Of a DNA stretch of 64,000 nt, positions 54,808 through 63,078 are shown piece after piece; within the stretch, counting starts at the first letter, position 1; the number at the start of each line of letters is the position of its first letter. The position numbers and the translations under genes are program-made. The stretch is taken from assembly GCF_012927355.1 (NCBI RefSeq), contig NZ_JABBGK010000002.1:578758-642757 (forward strand), read 5' to 3'. The notes under the pieces are model-generated. The model had not been told where the DNA came from and made no database searches. It saw only the letters and a program-made list of their open reading frames with translations. The stretch is from Rhizobium terricola (GTDB lineage Bacteria; Pseudomonadota; Alphaproteobacteria; Rhizobiales; Rhizobiaceae).

Positions 54808-54833
54808 AACGAATGGCTCGCCATGAAAGTTCC
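54808..54833 (-). promoter_or_regulatory. EcfG/RpoE2-type general stress promoter
   Basis: On the minus strand GGAAC (54833-54829) and CGTT (54811-54808) are 17 bases apart, the exact consensus of alphaproteobacterial EcfG sigma factors (RpoE2 in Sinorhizobium). Transcription would start about 30 bases before the PRC-barrel ATG. Confidence 0.8.
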
Positions 54834-54926
54834 TCGAGACCCGGCCAGGCGCAGAGCGACATGCCCATTTCGCCGCAATCCCTACTACAGCAATACCTAA
54901 ACAGCACTGCTTGCCCGTGAGACGAA

Positions 54927-54942
54927 TTGACGCTTACGTCAA
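54927..54942 (+). promoter_or_regulatory. Palindromic operator upstream of fadD
   Basis: TTGACG and CGTCAA form a perfect inverted repeat around CTTA. A TATA-rich -10 candidate (TATAGA at 54948) follows, so a bound repressor would cover the promoter. It resembles the element before the nitronate monooxygenase gene (TTGACG-N4-CGTAAA). The remaining part of the 303-base gap 54770-55072 shows nothing else. Confidence 0.55.
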
Positions 54943-55072
54943 GGTTATATAGAGCTGTGAGGGCTTGAACCGGGTCGCCAAAGGCATAAGCTCGATGAAA
55001 GCATCTGGGAGGATAACATGCCGACGGCAACGCGCCGCGGTATGAAGCAGGAACGACTACGGGAGGAAATGC

Positions 55073-56788
55073 ATGTCGGACGTCACGAGCCGCCTCAGTG
55101 GCCGCGCAGCTGAAAAGATATGGCTTTCGTCATATCCATCCACGGTGCCGGCGGAAATCGCGCCGCATGCGCATGCCTCGCTCGGCGCGCTTTTCGAAAG
55201 CAGCTGCAAGACCTATGCCGACCGGCTCGCCTTTTCCAGCATGGGCCGCGGCATGACTTTCCGCGAACTGGAGATCCAGTCGCGCAAGGTTGCCGCCTGG
55301 CTGCAGTCGAAAGGACTGGTCAAGGGCGACCGCGTAGCGGTCATGACCCCGAACATCCTGCAGAACCCGATCACCGTCTACGGCATCCTTCGTGCCGGCC
55401 TGACCGTCGTCAACGTCAATCCGCTCTACACCCCCCGGGAGCTGGAACATCAGTTGAAGGACGCAGGCGCCAAGGCGATCTTCGTGCTCGAGAACTTCGC
55501 CAACACCGTGCAGCAGGTGCTACCCAGGACGCCGGTGCAGCACGTGGTCGTCGCCACCATGGGCGACATGCTGGGCTTCAAGGGCCACATCGTCAACATC
55601 GTCGTGCGCAAGGTGAAGAAGCTCGTCCCGGCCTGGTCGATCCCGGGACATGTCAGCTTCAAGCGCGTGCTGTCCGAAGGCGCAGGCAAGTCCCTCAAGC
55701 CGGTTGATGTAACCGGCAACGATGTGGCTTTCCTTCAGTATACAGGCGGCACGACCGGGGTTTCCAAGGGCGCCACGCTCACCCACGCCAACCTTCTGGC
55801 CAACAAGCAGCAGATTTCGATGTGGCTCGAGGCCGCCTTCGAACTCAAGGGCCGGCCGGACGTTATGACGTTCATCTGCGCACTTCCGCTCTACCACATC
55901 TTCGCGCTGACCGTGAACTCGCTGATGGGCATTGCGACGGGCAGCCACAATGTGCTGATCGCCAATCCCCGCGACATTCCTGCCTTCGTCAAGGAACTGC
56001 AGAACCACAAGGCGCATATCTTCCCGGGGCTCAACACGCTGTTCAACGCGCTGATGAACAACCCGGACTTCAAGAACCTCGATTTCTCGTCGCTGCTGCT
56101 CGTGCTCGGCGGGGGCATGGCCGTGCAGCGCCCGGTGGCCGAGCGCTGGTACAAGATGACGGGCTGCCCGATCACCGAAGGCTATGGGCTGTCGGAGACA
56201 TCACCGGTGGCAACCGTCAACCGGCTGGACAGCACCGAGTTCAGCGGGATGATCGGCCTGCCGCTTCCCTCGACCGACATCGAGATCCGCGACGAGGACG
56301 GCCATACGCTGCCGGTCGGCGAGGTCGGCGAGATCTGCATTCGTGGCCCGCAGGTCATGGCGGGCTACTGGCAGCGCCCCGAGGAGACGGCCAAGGTCAT
56401 GACCGATGACGGCTTCTTCCGCTCGGGCGACATGGGGATGATGAACGAAGGCGGCTACATCAAGATCGTCGACCGCAAGAAGGACATGATCCTGGTGTCC
56501 GGCTTCAACGTCTATCCGAACGAGATCGAGGAAGTGGCCGCCATGCATCCCGGCGTTCTCGAATGCGCGGCGATCGGCGTGCCGGACGAACATTCCGGCG
56601 AGGCGGTCAAGCTGTTCGTGGTCAAGAAGGATCCGCAGCTCAGCGAGGCGGACGTCAAGGCCCATTGCGCGGCGAACCTCACCAACTACAAGCGGCCCCG
56701 CTACATCGAATTCCGCAGCGAATTGCCGAAATCGAACGTGGGCAAGATCCTGCGCCGCGAACTGCGCGACAACCCACCCGCCAAGTAA
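55073..56788 (+). CDS. fadD: Long-chain fatty acid-CoA ligase
   Basis: 571 aa. Activates long-chain fatty acids to acyl-CoA at the membrane. AMP-binding P-loop LQYTGGTTGVSKGATLTH, ICALPLYHIFALTVN, YGLSETSPV, and the FadD signature from DGFFRSGDMGMMNEGGYIKI to DRKKDMILVSGFNVYPNEIEEV. Catalytic Lys in SNVGKILRRELR. ATG 55073 has GGGAGGAA upstream. In Sinorhizobium fadD has been tied to surface motility and nodulation. Followed by pgi, as in that genus. Confidence 0.95.
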   Translation: MSDVTSRLSGRAAEKIWLSSYPSTVPAEIAPHAHASLGALFESSCKTYADRLAFSSMGRGMTFRELEIQSRKVAAWLQSKGLVKGDRVAVMTPNILQNPITVYGILRAGLTVVNVNPLYTPRELEHQLKDAGAKAIFVLENFANTVQQVLPRTPVQHVVVATMGDMLGFKGHIVNIVVRKVKKLVPAWSIPGHVSFKRVLSEGAGKSLKPVDVTGNDVAFLQYTGGTTGVSKGATLTHANLLANKQQISMWLEAAFELKGRPDVMTFICALPLYHIFALTVNSLMGIATGSHNVLIANPRDIPAFVKELQNHKAHIFPGLNTLFNALMNNPDFKNLDFSSLLLVLGGGMAVQRPVAERWYKMTGCPITEGYGLSETSPVATVNRLDSTEFSGMIGLPLPSTDIEIRDEDGHTLPVGEVGEICIRGPQVMAGYWQRPEETAKVMTDDGFFRSGDMGMMNEGGYIKIVDRKKDMILVSGFNVYPNEIEEVAAMHPGVLECAAIGVPDEHSGEAVKLFVVKKDPQLSEADVKAHCAANLTNYKRPRYIEFRSELPKSNVGKILRRELRDNPPAK

Positions 56789-56856
56789 CCAGCGGGCAGC
56801 AACAACAAAAAGCCTCGACCGGATATCGCCCTCGACATCCGGTCGGCATCCCATGC

Positions 56857-56885
56857 TTGATCGCATCTTTCTCGCAGAATAGTGT
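56857..56885 (+). promoter_or_regulatory. Sigma-70-type promoter candidate for pgi
   Basis: TTGATC (56857-56862) and TAGTGT (56880-56885) with 17 bases between, ending 34 bases before the pgi ATG. The fadD-pgi gap (130 bases) has no plus-strand terminator that I can see, so read-through from fadD is also possible. Confidence 0.4.
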
Positions 56886-56918
56886 CTCCGGCATCTCCGT
56901 CAAATCAGGGACACGACG

Positions 56919-58547
56919 ATGCAATCCATCATCGACAAACTCACGAGCACCGCAGCCGCCACCCGTGCGGAAGACTTGCGCGCCGCCTTTGCCGCTGATG
57001 CACAGCGCTTCGACCGTTTCAGCGCCTCGCTCGACGACCTGCTGATGGACTACTCCAAATGTGCCGTGAACGAAGAGATCATGGCCCTGCTGGAAGAGCT
57101 ATGCGACGCCGCCGGCGTGGCCGCGAAACGCGATGCGATGTTTTCCGGTGAGGCGATCAACTTCACCGAAGGCCGGGCTGTGCTGCACACGGCGCTTCGC
57201 AACCGCTCGAACGCGCCGGTGCTTGTCGACGGACACGACGTCATGGCGGACGTCAACGCGGTGCTGGCCGGGATGGGCACGTTTGCCGAAGGAATTCGCT
57301 CGGGTGAGCTGCGAGGCGCGACCGGCAAGGCGATCACCGACGTCGTCAATATCGGTATCGGCGGGTCCGATCTCGGTCCGGTGATGGCGACGCTGGCGCT
57401 TGCCCCCTTCCATGACGGCCCTCGCCTGCACTTCGTGTCGAATGTCGATGGCGCCCATATCGGCGACACGCTGAAGATCCTTTCTGCGGAGACGACCCTC
57501 TTCATCGTCGCCTCGAAGACGTTCACCACCATCGAGACGATGACCAACGCCCAGACCGCGCGCCGCTTCGTCGCGGAAGCGCTGGGCGAAGCCGCCGTCG
57601 GCAAGCACTTCGCCGCCGTCTCCACCGCGCTCGACAAGGTCGCCGCCTTCGGCATCGACGCGACGCGCGTGTTCGGTTTCTGGGACTGGGTCGGTGGACG
57701 TTATTCCATCTGGTCGGCGATCGGCCTGCCGCTGATGATCGCGGTCGGCAAGGACGATTTCGGCCGGTTCCTCGATGGCGGCCACTCGATCGACGAACAT
57801 TTCCGCTCCGCCCCGTTCCGCCAGAACCTGCCGATGCTGCTCGGCGCGATCGGCGTCTATCATCGCAACGTGCTCGGCTACCAAACCCGGGCGATCCTGC
57901 CCTACGACCAGCGCCTGTTGCGATTTCCCGCCTACCTTCAGCAGCTCGACATGGAATCGAACGGCAAGAGCGTGACCATCGACGGCAAGCCGGTCGCCGG
58001 CGGTTCGGGCCCGGTCGTCTGGGGCGAGCCGGGGACCAATGGGCAGCATGCCTTCTACCAGCTCATCCACCAAGGTACGAGCATCATCCCCGCCGAGTTC
58101 ATGATCGCCGCAAACGGTTTCGAGCCGGAACTGCGCCACCAGCACGAACTGCTGATCGCCAATTGCCTGGCGCAGTCCGAGGCGCTGATGAAGGGGCGTA
58201 CGCTCGCGGAAGCTAAGGCACAGCTGACGACCAAGGGCATGGACGAGGCACAGGCCGATTTCATTGCTCCGCACCGCGTCTTCTCCGGCAACCGCCCGTC
58301 GATCACCTTCGTCTACGACCAGCTGACGCCGTTTGCTCTCGGCCGCCTCATCGCGCTTTACGAGCACCGCGTCTTCGTCGAGGGCGTCCTCTTCCGCATC
58401 AACTCGTTCGACCAGTGGGGCGTGGAGTTGGGCAAGGAACTGGCGACGGGGCTGCTGCCGGTCGTCGAGGGCAAGGTCGCCGCGACCGGCCACGACAGTT
58501 CGACGGCGGGGTTGGTTGGAGCGCTGGCAGAGCGGAAGATGGGGTGA
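56919..58547 (+). CDS. pgi: Glucose-6-phosphate isomerase
   Basis: 542 aa. Interconverts glucose-6-phosphate and fructose-6-phosphate. [76 protein letters not shown] and the C-terminal [16 protein letters not shown] contain the two PGI signatures and active-site residues. The start has GGGACACG upstream, a modest site. Confidence 0.96.
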   Translation: MQSIIDKLTSTAAATRAEDLRAAFAADAQRFDRFSASLDDLLMDYSKCAVNEEIMALLEELCDAAGVAAKRDAMFSGEAINFTEGRAVLHTALRNRSNAPVLVDGHDVMADVNAVLAGMGTFAEGIRSGELRGATGKAITDVVNIGIGGSDLGPVMATLALAPFHDGPRLHFVSNVDGAHIGDTLKILSAETTLFIVASKTFTTIETMTNAQTARRFVAEALGEAAVGKHFAAVSTALDKVAAFGIDATRVFGFWDWVGGRYSIWSAIGLPLMIAVGKDDFGRFLDGGHSIDEHFRSAPFRQNLPMLLGAIGVYHRNVLGYQTRAILPYDQRLLRFPAYLQQLDMESNGKSVTIDGKPVAGGSGPVVWGEPGTNGQHAFYQLIHQGTSIIPAEFMIAANGFEPELRHQHELLIANCLAQSEALMKGRTLAEAKAQLTTKGMDEAQADFIAPHRVFSGNRPSITFVYDQLTPFALGRLIALYEHRVFVEGVLFRINSFDQWGVELGKELATGLLPVVEGKVAATGHDSSTAGLVGALAERKMG

Positions 58548-58662
58548 GCACAGCGTGTCGTGAGGCTGTCGTCGCCGGCGCGTTGTCGTATGGCGCCCGC
58601 ATCTGGAAGCATCAAGGCTTCCCTGTCAGGTTGCAGTCCAATCGCCGTGCCGGCCGGCTGCC

Positions 58663-59091
58663 TCACCGGCTTGCAAGCATCTTATCAAGTGCATTCTTCA
58701 ACAGATCGGCGGATGCATAGTCGAAATGAGACTGGTAGAATTCGATCCCCTGCCGCGCTTTATCGGTAAAGTCGATGCGGGAAGTATCGGTCGCCATATC
58801 CACCGGCTCACCGGTCGCCGCCGAGATCTTCAAGGTCATGCCCAGGAAGGCCGAACTTTCGTCAAGGGACATCTCGCCGCTGCGGATTTGGTCATTCATC
58901 CAGTCAAACAATTCCTGCCGGGTCATGCTGGTGAAATCGAGGGTCTGCCCCTCGGCGCTGCTGCCGGTGGCTTCGCGCGTGTCCGCGGTGCGTGCGCGAA
59001 GTGCCGCCCCGAATTCCTGCGTGTCGGCGCGCGTTCCCGCAAGGCTCCGTGAACCTGAGGACAGATAGCCGGCGCCCGTGTCAACCTTCAT
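58663..59091 (-). CDS. Hypothetical soluble protein
   Basis: 142 aa, no signal or membrane segment. Ser/Thr/Gly-rich N-terminus (GYLSSGSRSLAGTRADTQEF), then an acidic helical part (SMTRQELFDWMNDQIRSGEMSLDESSAFLGMTLKI) and a C-terminal helix (YASADLLKNALDKML). The style resembles small rhizobial proteins with flagellar or surface roles, but I cannot name a family. GGGAAGAAG precedes the ATG. Confidence 0.7.
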   Translation of the reverse strand: MKVDTGAGYLSSGSRSLAGTRADTQEFGAALRARTADTREATGSSAEGQTLDFTSMTRQELFDWMNDQIRSGEMSLDESSAFLGMTLKISAATGEPVDMATDTSRIDFTDKARQGIEFYQSHFDYASADLLKNALDKMLASR

Positions 59092-59213
59092 GACTTCTTC
59101 CCTTCTGCCTCGCTCTCAATCGCAATTCACTCTTGCGTCAAACTGCAACGAGAGAAGGGCGTCGAAAAAAAGTCTGCCTAGCCCAGCGCGCAGCCAGGTC
59201 TGGATTCCTTAGA

Positions 59214-59233
59214 AAGGCCCGTCTTGCGGCCTT
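59214..59233 (-). terminator. Weak terminator after frk
   Basis: On the minus strand AAGGCC and GGCCTT pair around an eight-base loop, followed by TCTAAG, four bases after the frk stop. Short stem and poor tail. Confidence 0.35.
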
Positions 59234-59236
59234 ACT

Positions 59237-60163
59237 TCAGAACCCGATCTCCGCTGCCGTCGGCGGGTTGGCTCCGGCCCGCGACACCGTCACCGCCGCC
59301 GCCTTGGCACCGATGGTCAGCGCCTCGCGCACGGCGTCTTCCGACAACGTCGCGACCTTCTCCTTGGTGAGCAGCCCCTGACGCTTCAGCGAGGCGAGGA
59401 TGCCCGCGTCGAAGGTGTCACCGGCACCGACGGTATCGACGACCTCGACCTTGTTCGAGGGCACCGAGACCTTGAAATTCGCGGTGTAGGCGGTCGCCCC
59501 TTCCGCCCCCTTGGTGAGCACCACGAGCTTGGCGCCGCGCGTCAGCCAGTAGGCGGCACGTTCGTCCTGGCTGCCGGGCAGGTCGAACCAGTCCAGGTCC
59601 TCGTCGGAGAATTTCAGGATGTCGGACATGTCCGCCATGCGGGCGATGCGGGCCTGATGGGCCGCCTTGTCCTTGATGAAGCCGGGGCGGATGTTCGGGT
59701 CGAGCGAGATGACGCGGGTCTTGTGCTCACGGGTCATAAGCGCCTCGTAGGTCGAGCCGCAGGGTTCCGGAATGAGGCTGATCGCGCCGAAATGCAGCGC
59801 CTCGCAGCTGTCGTCCAGGGTCGGCAGGTCCGCCTCGGTGATCATGCGGCCGGCGGTGTTTTCGTCATAGAAAGCGTAGGACGCCTGGCCGTTGGTGAGC
59901 TTCACCAAGGCGATGGTGCAGGGGCGCGAAAGCGTCGCGCAATAGCTGAAGTCGACGCCGGAGGATTTCAGCGTGTCACGCAGGATGTCACCCAGCATGT
60001 CGTCGGACAGGCCGGTGAAGAAGCCGGTCGGGATGCCGAGGCGCCCCAGCGCAATCGCCGTGTTGAAGATCGCGCCGCCCGCATAGGGGGCGAAGGCGCG
60101 CTCGCCGAGCGTCGTTTCGCGTGGCAACATGTCGATCAGCGCTTCGCCGCAACACAGGATCAT
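59237..60163 (-). CDS. frk: Fructokinase (PfkB family)
   Basis: 308 aa ribokinase-fold sugar kinase. N-terminal LCCGEALIDMLP, the glycine-rich FAPYAGGAIFNTAIALGRLG, and the C-terminal signature DTVGAGDTFDAGILASL with the catalytic Asp. PfkB kinases share these motifs; position next to pgi and pyrE as in Sinorhizobium frk supports fructose as the substrate. 77 bases after pyrE on the same strand. Confidence 0.9.
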   Translation of the reverse strand: MILCCGEALIDMLPRETTLGERAFAPYAGGAIFNTAIALGRLGIPTGFFTGLSDDMLGDILRDTLKSSGVDFSYCATLSRPCTIALVKLTNGQASYAFYDENTAGRMITEADLPTLDDSCEALHFGAISLIPEPCGSTYEALMTREHKTRVISLDPNIRPGFIKDKAAHQARIARMADMSDILKFSDEDLDWFDLPGSQDERAAYWLTRGAKLVVLTKGAEGATAYTANFKVSVPSNKVEVVDTVGAGDTFDAGILASLKRQGLLTKEKVATLSEDAVREALTIGAKAAAVTVSRAGANPPTAAEIGF

Positions 60164-60240
60164 CTCGACCTCCCCGATATTCGCTTCAATCGATTTAAAC
60201 GAATTCCCCCGGCTGCGCCAGTGCGTTCATGAGCATTTGC

Positions 60241-60933
60241 TCAGGCGAGAGACGAAACCCCGCCATTGCGACCGGACCAGGCGAGCGGGGCATCGAGGAA
60301 GGCCTCGACTTCCGACAGCGTCTTCTCGTCGAACAGCTTCTGCTCGCGGGCGACGGCGAGAACGTTGCGCCAGGTGGCGATGTGGTGGAGCGTGACCTTG
60401 CCGTCGGCAAAACGCTGCTCAGCCTCGGGGAAGATCCCGTAGTAGAACAGCGCGATACCGTGATCGACGGTGCCTCCGGCCGCACGAATGGCATCGATGA
60501 ACTTGAACATGCTGCCGCCGGCCGTCGTCAGGTCCTCGATGACCAGAACCCGCGCGCCTTCCGGCATGTAGCCTTCGATCTGAGCGTTGCGGCCATGCCC
60601 CTTCGGCGCCTTGCGCACATAGATCATCGGCAGGCCTAGGCGTTCGGCCAGGAAGGCGGCAAAGGGAATGCCGGCCGTCTCGCCACCGGCCACCACGTCG
60701 AACTGCTCGAAGCCGGCGTTGCGCATGACGGTCGCGGCGGCAAAATCCATGATCGCCGAGCGGATGCGCGGATAGGAGATCAGCTTCCGGCAATCGATAT
60801 AGACGGGGCTCATCATGCCCGACGAGAGCTTGTAGGGCTTGTCCGCCGAGAAATGGACCGCCTTGATCTCCCACAGCATCTTCGCCATCAGTTCCGCCAT
60901 GACGGCGGGCTCGGGAAAGGTCGTGGTGGTCAT
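60241..60933 (-). CDS. pyrE: Orotate phosphoribosyltransferase
   Basis: 230 aa. Joins orotate to PRPP to make OMP. Landmarks are [60 protein letters not shown] and the PRPP motif [19 protein letters not shown]. pyrC is not next to it here. The start is overlapped by a short upstream ORF (60930-60983). Confidence 0.95.
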   Translation of the reverse strand: MTTTTFPEPAVMAELMAKMLWEIKAVHFSADKPYKLSSGMMSPVYIDCRKLISYPRIRSAIMDFAAATVMRNAGFEQFDVVAGGETAGIPFAAFLAERLGLPMIYVRKAPKGHGRNAQIEGYMPEGARVLVIEDLTTAGGSMFKFIDAIRAAGGTVDHGIALFYYGIFPEAEQRFADGKVTLHHIATWRNVLAVAREQKLFDEKTLSEVEAFLDAPLAWSGRNGGVSSLA

Positions 60934-60983
60934 GGGCGGGCTCTCCTAAGGTCACGGTTGCGCTCTCGCGCATAGCAGTTCAT
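60930..60983 (-). CDS. Candidate short upstream ORF coupled to pyrE
   Basis: A 17-residue reading frame, [17 protein letters not shown], has GGAG six bases before its ATG, and its stop overlaps the pyrE start as ATGA. Translation of it would deliver ribosomes to pyrE. The main caution is that pyrE also has its own AGGAGAG site within this ORF. Confidence 0.3.
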   Translation of the reverse strand: MNCYARERNRDLRRARP

Positions 60984-61257
60984 GCGACGCTCCGCCAGAG
61001 CGCGATTGCTGTCGACAGATCACCCTCGCCGCTGTCGCAATGCGGTACCGGCGATCCCTTAGGGCCAGATTTTCTTATTTGTTACAGAGAGTTAATCTTC
61101 CGCTTACGGCAATTTAATCCGCAGCCGCCTTATATACATAGTGATTTGCATATATTTATTGATTGACGGCATCCGCGAGGCAAGCCGGCCGCGACTTGGA
61201 CCGGACCAGGCGGTTCGGATCGAAAGTCGCCGAGGAAACATCAAAAGGAGAATGGGA
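60984..61257. other. Divergent gap between pyrE and ferritin-like gene
   Basis: The left half is GC-rich leader of pyrE. The right part (61060-61165) is strongly AT-rich with many TATA-like stretches and probably has the promoters of both genes. I see no convincing Fur, RirA or Irr box. Confidence 0.4.
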
Positions 61258-61842
61258 ATGAGCCATATCAAGCGCGCGCTGCTCGCAGCCACCATGGCGG
61301 TGTCCGCCGCTGCAACGGCCGTTATCGCACCGGCTGGCGCCGCGACACTCGACGCGGCCGCTCACGCCGCCATCCAGGCAGCGCTCGAGGACGAACATAA
61401 GGCGGAAGCCTTCTATGCAGCCGTGATGGAGAAGTTCGGCGAGGTCCGTCCGTTCAGCAACATCATCCGCGCCGAGCAGAAGCATGCGTCCGCGCTCAAC
61501 CGTCTGCTCCAGACCTACGGACAGGAGCAGACGGTCGACAACCCCTATCTCGGATCCGCCGAGGTGGCGGCTGCGGTTCCCGCAACGCTCGCGGAAGCAT
61601 GCCGGATGGGCGTCGATGCGGAGATCGCCAATCGTGAACTCTACGACACGAAGTTGATACCTGCGGCCCAAGACTATGCCGAGATCAAGTCAGTGTTCAG
61701 TGCCCTGCGGGACGCCTCTGAAAACAGGCATCTCCCGGCCTTCGAGCGGTGCGGTAGCGGCCAGGGGCAGGGACACGGCATGGGCATGGGTATGGGCGCG
61801 GGTATGGGAATGGGCCACGGCAACAATGCCGGAGACCTTTGA
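61258..61842 (+). CDS. Periplasmic ferritin-like protein (DUF2202-type) with Met/His tail
   Basis: 194 aa. Signal peptide (LLAATMAVSAAATAVIAPAGA) then four helices with paired carboxylate/His motifs of a ferritin-like bundle: EDEHKAEAFY, RAEQKHASAL, DAEIANRELYD and ASENRHLPAF. The last 30 residues are GQGQGHGMGMGMGAGMGMGH, a Gly/Met/His run typical of copper- or metal-binding tails. I start at the second ATG (61258), seven bases after AAAGGAG; the ATG at 61252 is too close to it. Possible roles: metal storage, metal detoxification or an oxidase; none proved. Confidence 0.82.
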   Translation: MSHIKRALLAATMAVSAAATAVIAPAGAATLDAAAHAAIQAALEDEHKAEAFYAAVMEKFGEVRPFSNIIRAEQKHASALNRLLQTYGQEQTVDNPYLGSAEVAAAVPATLAEACRMGVDAEIANRELYDTKLIPAAQDYAEIKSVFSALRDASENRHLPAFERCGSGQGQGHGMGMGMGAGMGMGHGNNAGDL

Positions 61843-61861
61843 TCTCCTTGCCTGACGGCAG

Positions 61862-61888
61862 AGAGGCCCGCGGCTGGCGCGGGCCTCT
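61862..61888 (+). terminator. Hairpin downstream of the ferritin-like gene
   Basis: AGAGGCCCGCG and CGCGGGCCTCT form an 11-bp stem with a five-base loop, 20 bases after the stop. The T-run is poor (TTGTC), but position suggests a shared terminator for the convergent genes. Confidence 0.6.
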
Positions 61889-61914
61889 TGTCGGGCGAAT
61901 GACCGGTCAGTCGG

Positions 61915-63015
61915 TCAGTTCGAGACTTCGCTACTGCATTCCGGGTTGAAGCGCAGGAGGAAGGGGGCAGCGGCGCTGCAGCTGCCGGAGCTGGTGCGCA
62001 GGGACGCCGTCTTCACAGGCTTTTCCGGAGCAGGAACAACAACGACCGGGGTCGGCTTGGCCGGATGGTGAGGCTTCTTGCCCCCATGCTTGCCATGATG
62101 CTTGTCGTGGTGCTTGCCAGGCTTGCCGGGCTTGTCATGGTGTTTGCCGGGCTTGCCATGGTCCTTGCCAGGCTTACCGTCATGCTTGCCGGGTTTGCCT
62201 TCACCCTTGCCGGGCTTGCCACGGTGATCGCCGTCGCGACCGTCATGCTTGTCCTTGCCGCGCTTGTCCTTACCCTTTTCCTTGTCATCGTGACCATGGC
62301 GGCCCTTGTCCTTGCCGCGCGACTTGTCACGCTCGCTCTTGGGTTCCTTGGCATCGCGGTCATGCTTGCCCTTACCCTTGCCGTCGGACTTGCCGCGCTC
62401 GTCCTTCGGGCCTTTCATATCCCCGTCCTTGGAACGGTCCTCGCCACGATTGTCGCCTTCCTTGCCGGACGGGCCCTTGTCGTCACCGCCCTTGGAGCGG
62501 TCCTCGCCGCGGCTGTCGCCTTCCTTGCCCGACGGACCCTTGTCGTCGCCGCCCTTGGAGCGGTCCTCGCCACGGTTGTCGTCTTCCTTGCCGGACGGGC
62601 CCTTGCCGTCACCGCCCTTGGAGCGGTCCTCGCCACGGTTGTCGTCTTCCTTGCCCGACGGGCCCTTGTCGTCGCCGCCCCTGGAGCGGTCTTCGCCACG
62701 GCTGTCGTCTTCCTTGCCGGACGGGCCCTTGTCGTCGCCGCCCCTGGAGCGGTCTTCGCCACGGCTGTCGTCTTCCTTGCCGGACGGACCCTTGTCCGAA
62801 CCCTTTTCGCTTCCGCCCGGACGATCACCGCCGCGCGAACTGCCTCCCTTGTCCTGGCTGGACTGTGCCGCATAGGCAGCCCCGACGAATTGTGTCGACG
62901 GCAGTCCGATGGTGGTAGTGGCGAACAGGGTCGCCAATACGTAAACAGCGCTCTTCCTCACAGAAATACTGCCGGCTGAGCTATACAGATTCCGGATTTT
63001 ATGGATGCGACGCAT
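61915..63015 (-). CDS. Secreted Lys/Asp/Gly-rich tandem-repeat protein
   Basis: 366 aa. Signal peptide (SAVYVLATLFATTTIGLPS...AYAA, about residues 22-50). Residues 74-199 are six copies of a 21-residue unit (consensus DKGPSGKEDDSRGEDRSKGG D). Then a Lys/Asp/Gly region with 'GKPGKH.D' repeats to about residue 320, a short 'PVVVVPAPEKP' linker and a C-terminal segment with two Cys (SGSCSAAAPFLLRFNPECSSE). Intrinsically disordered and polyampholyte. Unknown function; could be a surface, desiccation or ion-binding protein. Long ORFs on the opposite strand are products of the repeats. Confidence 0.8.
   Translation of the reverse strand: MRRIHKIRNLYSSAGSISVRKSAVYVLATLFATTTIGLPSTQFVGAAYAAQSSQDKGGSSRGGDRPGGSEKGSDKGPSGKEDDSRGEDRSRGGDDKGPSGKEDDSRGEDRSRGGDDKGPSGKEDDNRGEDRSKGGDGKGPSGKEDDNRGEDRSKGGDDKGPSGKEGDSRGEDRSKGGDDKGPSGKEGDNRGEDRSKDGDMKGPKDERGKSDGKGKGKHDRDAKEPKSERDKSRGKDKGRHGHDDKEKGKDKRGKDKHDGRDGDHRGKPGKGEGKPGKHDGKPGKDHGKPGKHHDKPGKPGKHHDKHHGKHGGKKPHHPAKPTPVVVVPAPEKPVKTASLRTSSGSCSAAAPFLLRFNPECSSEVSN
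62419..62796 (-). repeat. Six 63-bp in-frame tandem repeats
   Basis: The coding DNA has six units of exactly 63 bases; units differ mainly at a few third positions and at codons giving Ser/Asn, Arg/Lys and Asp/Gly. A seventh, truncated unit follows. The register is kept, so copy-number change would not shift the frame. Confidence 0.9.
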
Positions 63016-63069
63016 AACTCTCTACTCCACACAAGCCAAAAGACGAACAACTCGTCTTGCGTTCAAGAG

Positions 63070-63078
63070 TTATCCACA
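63070..63078 (+). promoter_or_regulatory. Consensus DnaA box
   Basis: TTATCCACA, a perfect DnaA 9-mer, 55 bases upstream of the repeat-protein ATG and beside an AT-rich stretch (63085-63210). A single box is not an origin; regulatory use or chance are both possible. Confidence 0.45.

Noticed and set aside
57099..58493. 464-residue minus-strand ORF inside pgi
   Set aside because: It is the shadow of a highly conserved GC-rich gene; composition (Arg/Asp/Gly/His-rich) is that of antisense frames.
62419..62796. CRISPR array
   Set aside because: The 63-bp repeats are contiguous with no spacers and keep a reading frame; no cas genes are in the window.
62065..62979. Long plus-strand ORFs opposite the repeat protein (also 62306-62875)
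   Set aside because: They consist of Val/Leu/Ala or Ser/Pro-rich repeats that mirror the minus-strand repeats; no ribosome site, and the minus-strand frame has a clean signal peptide.
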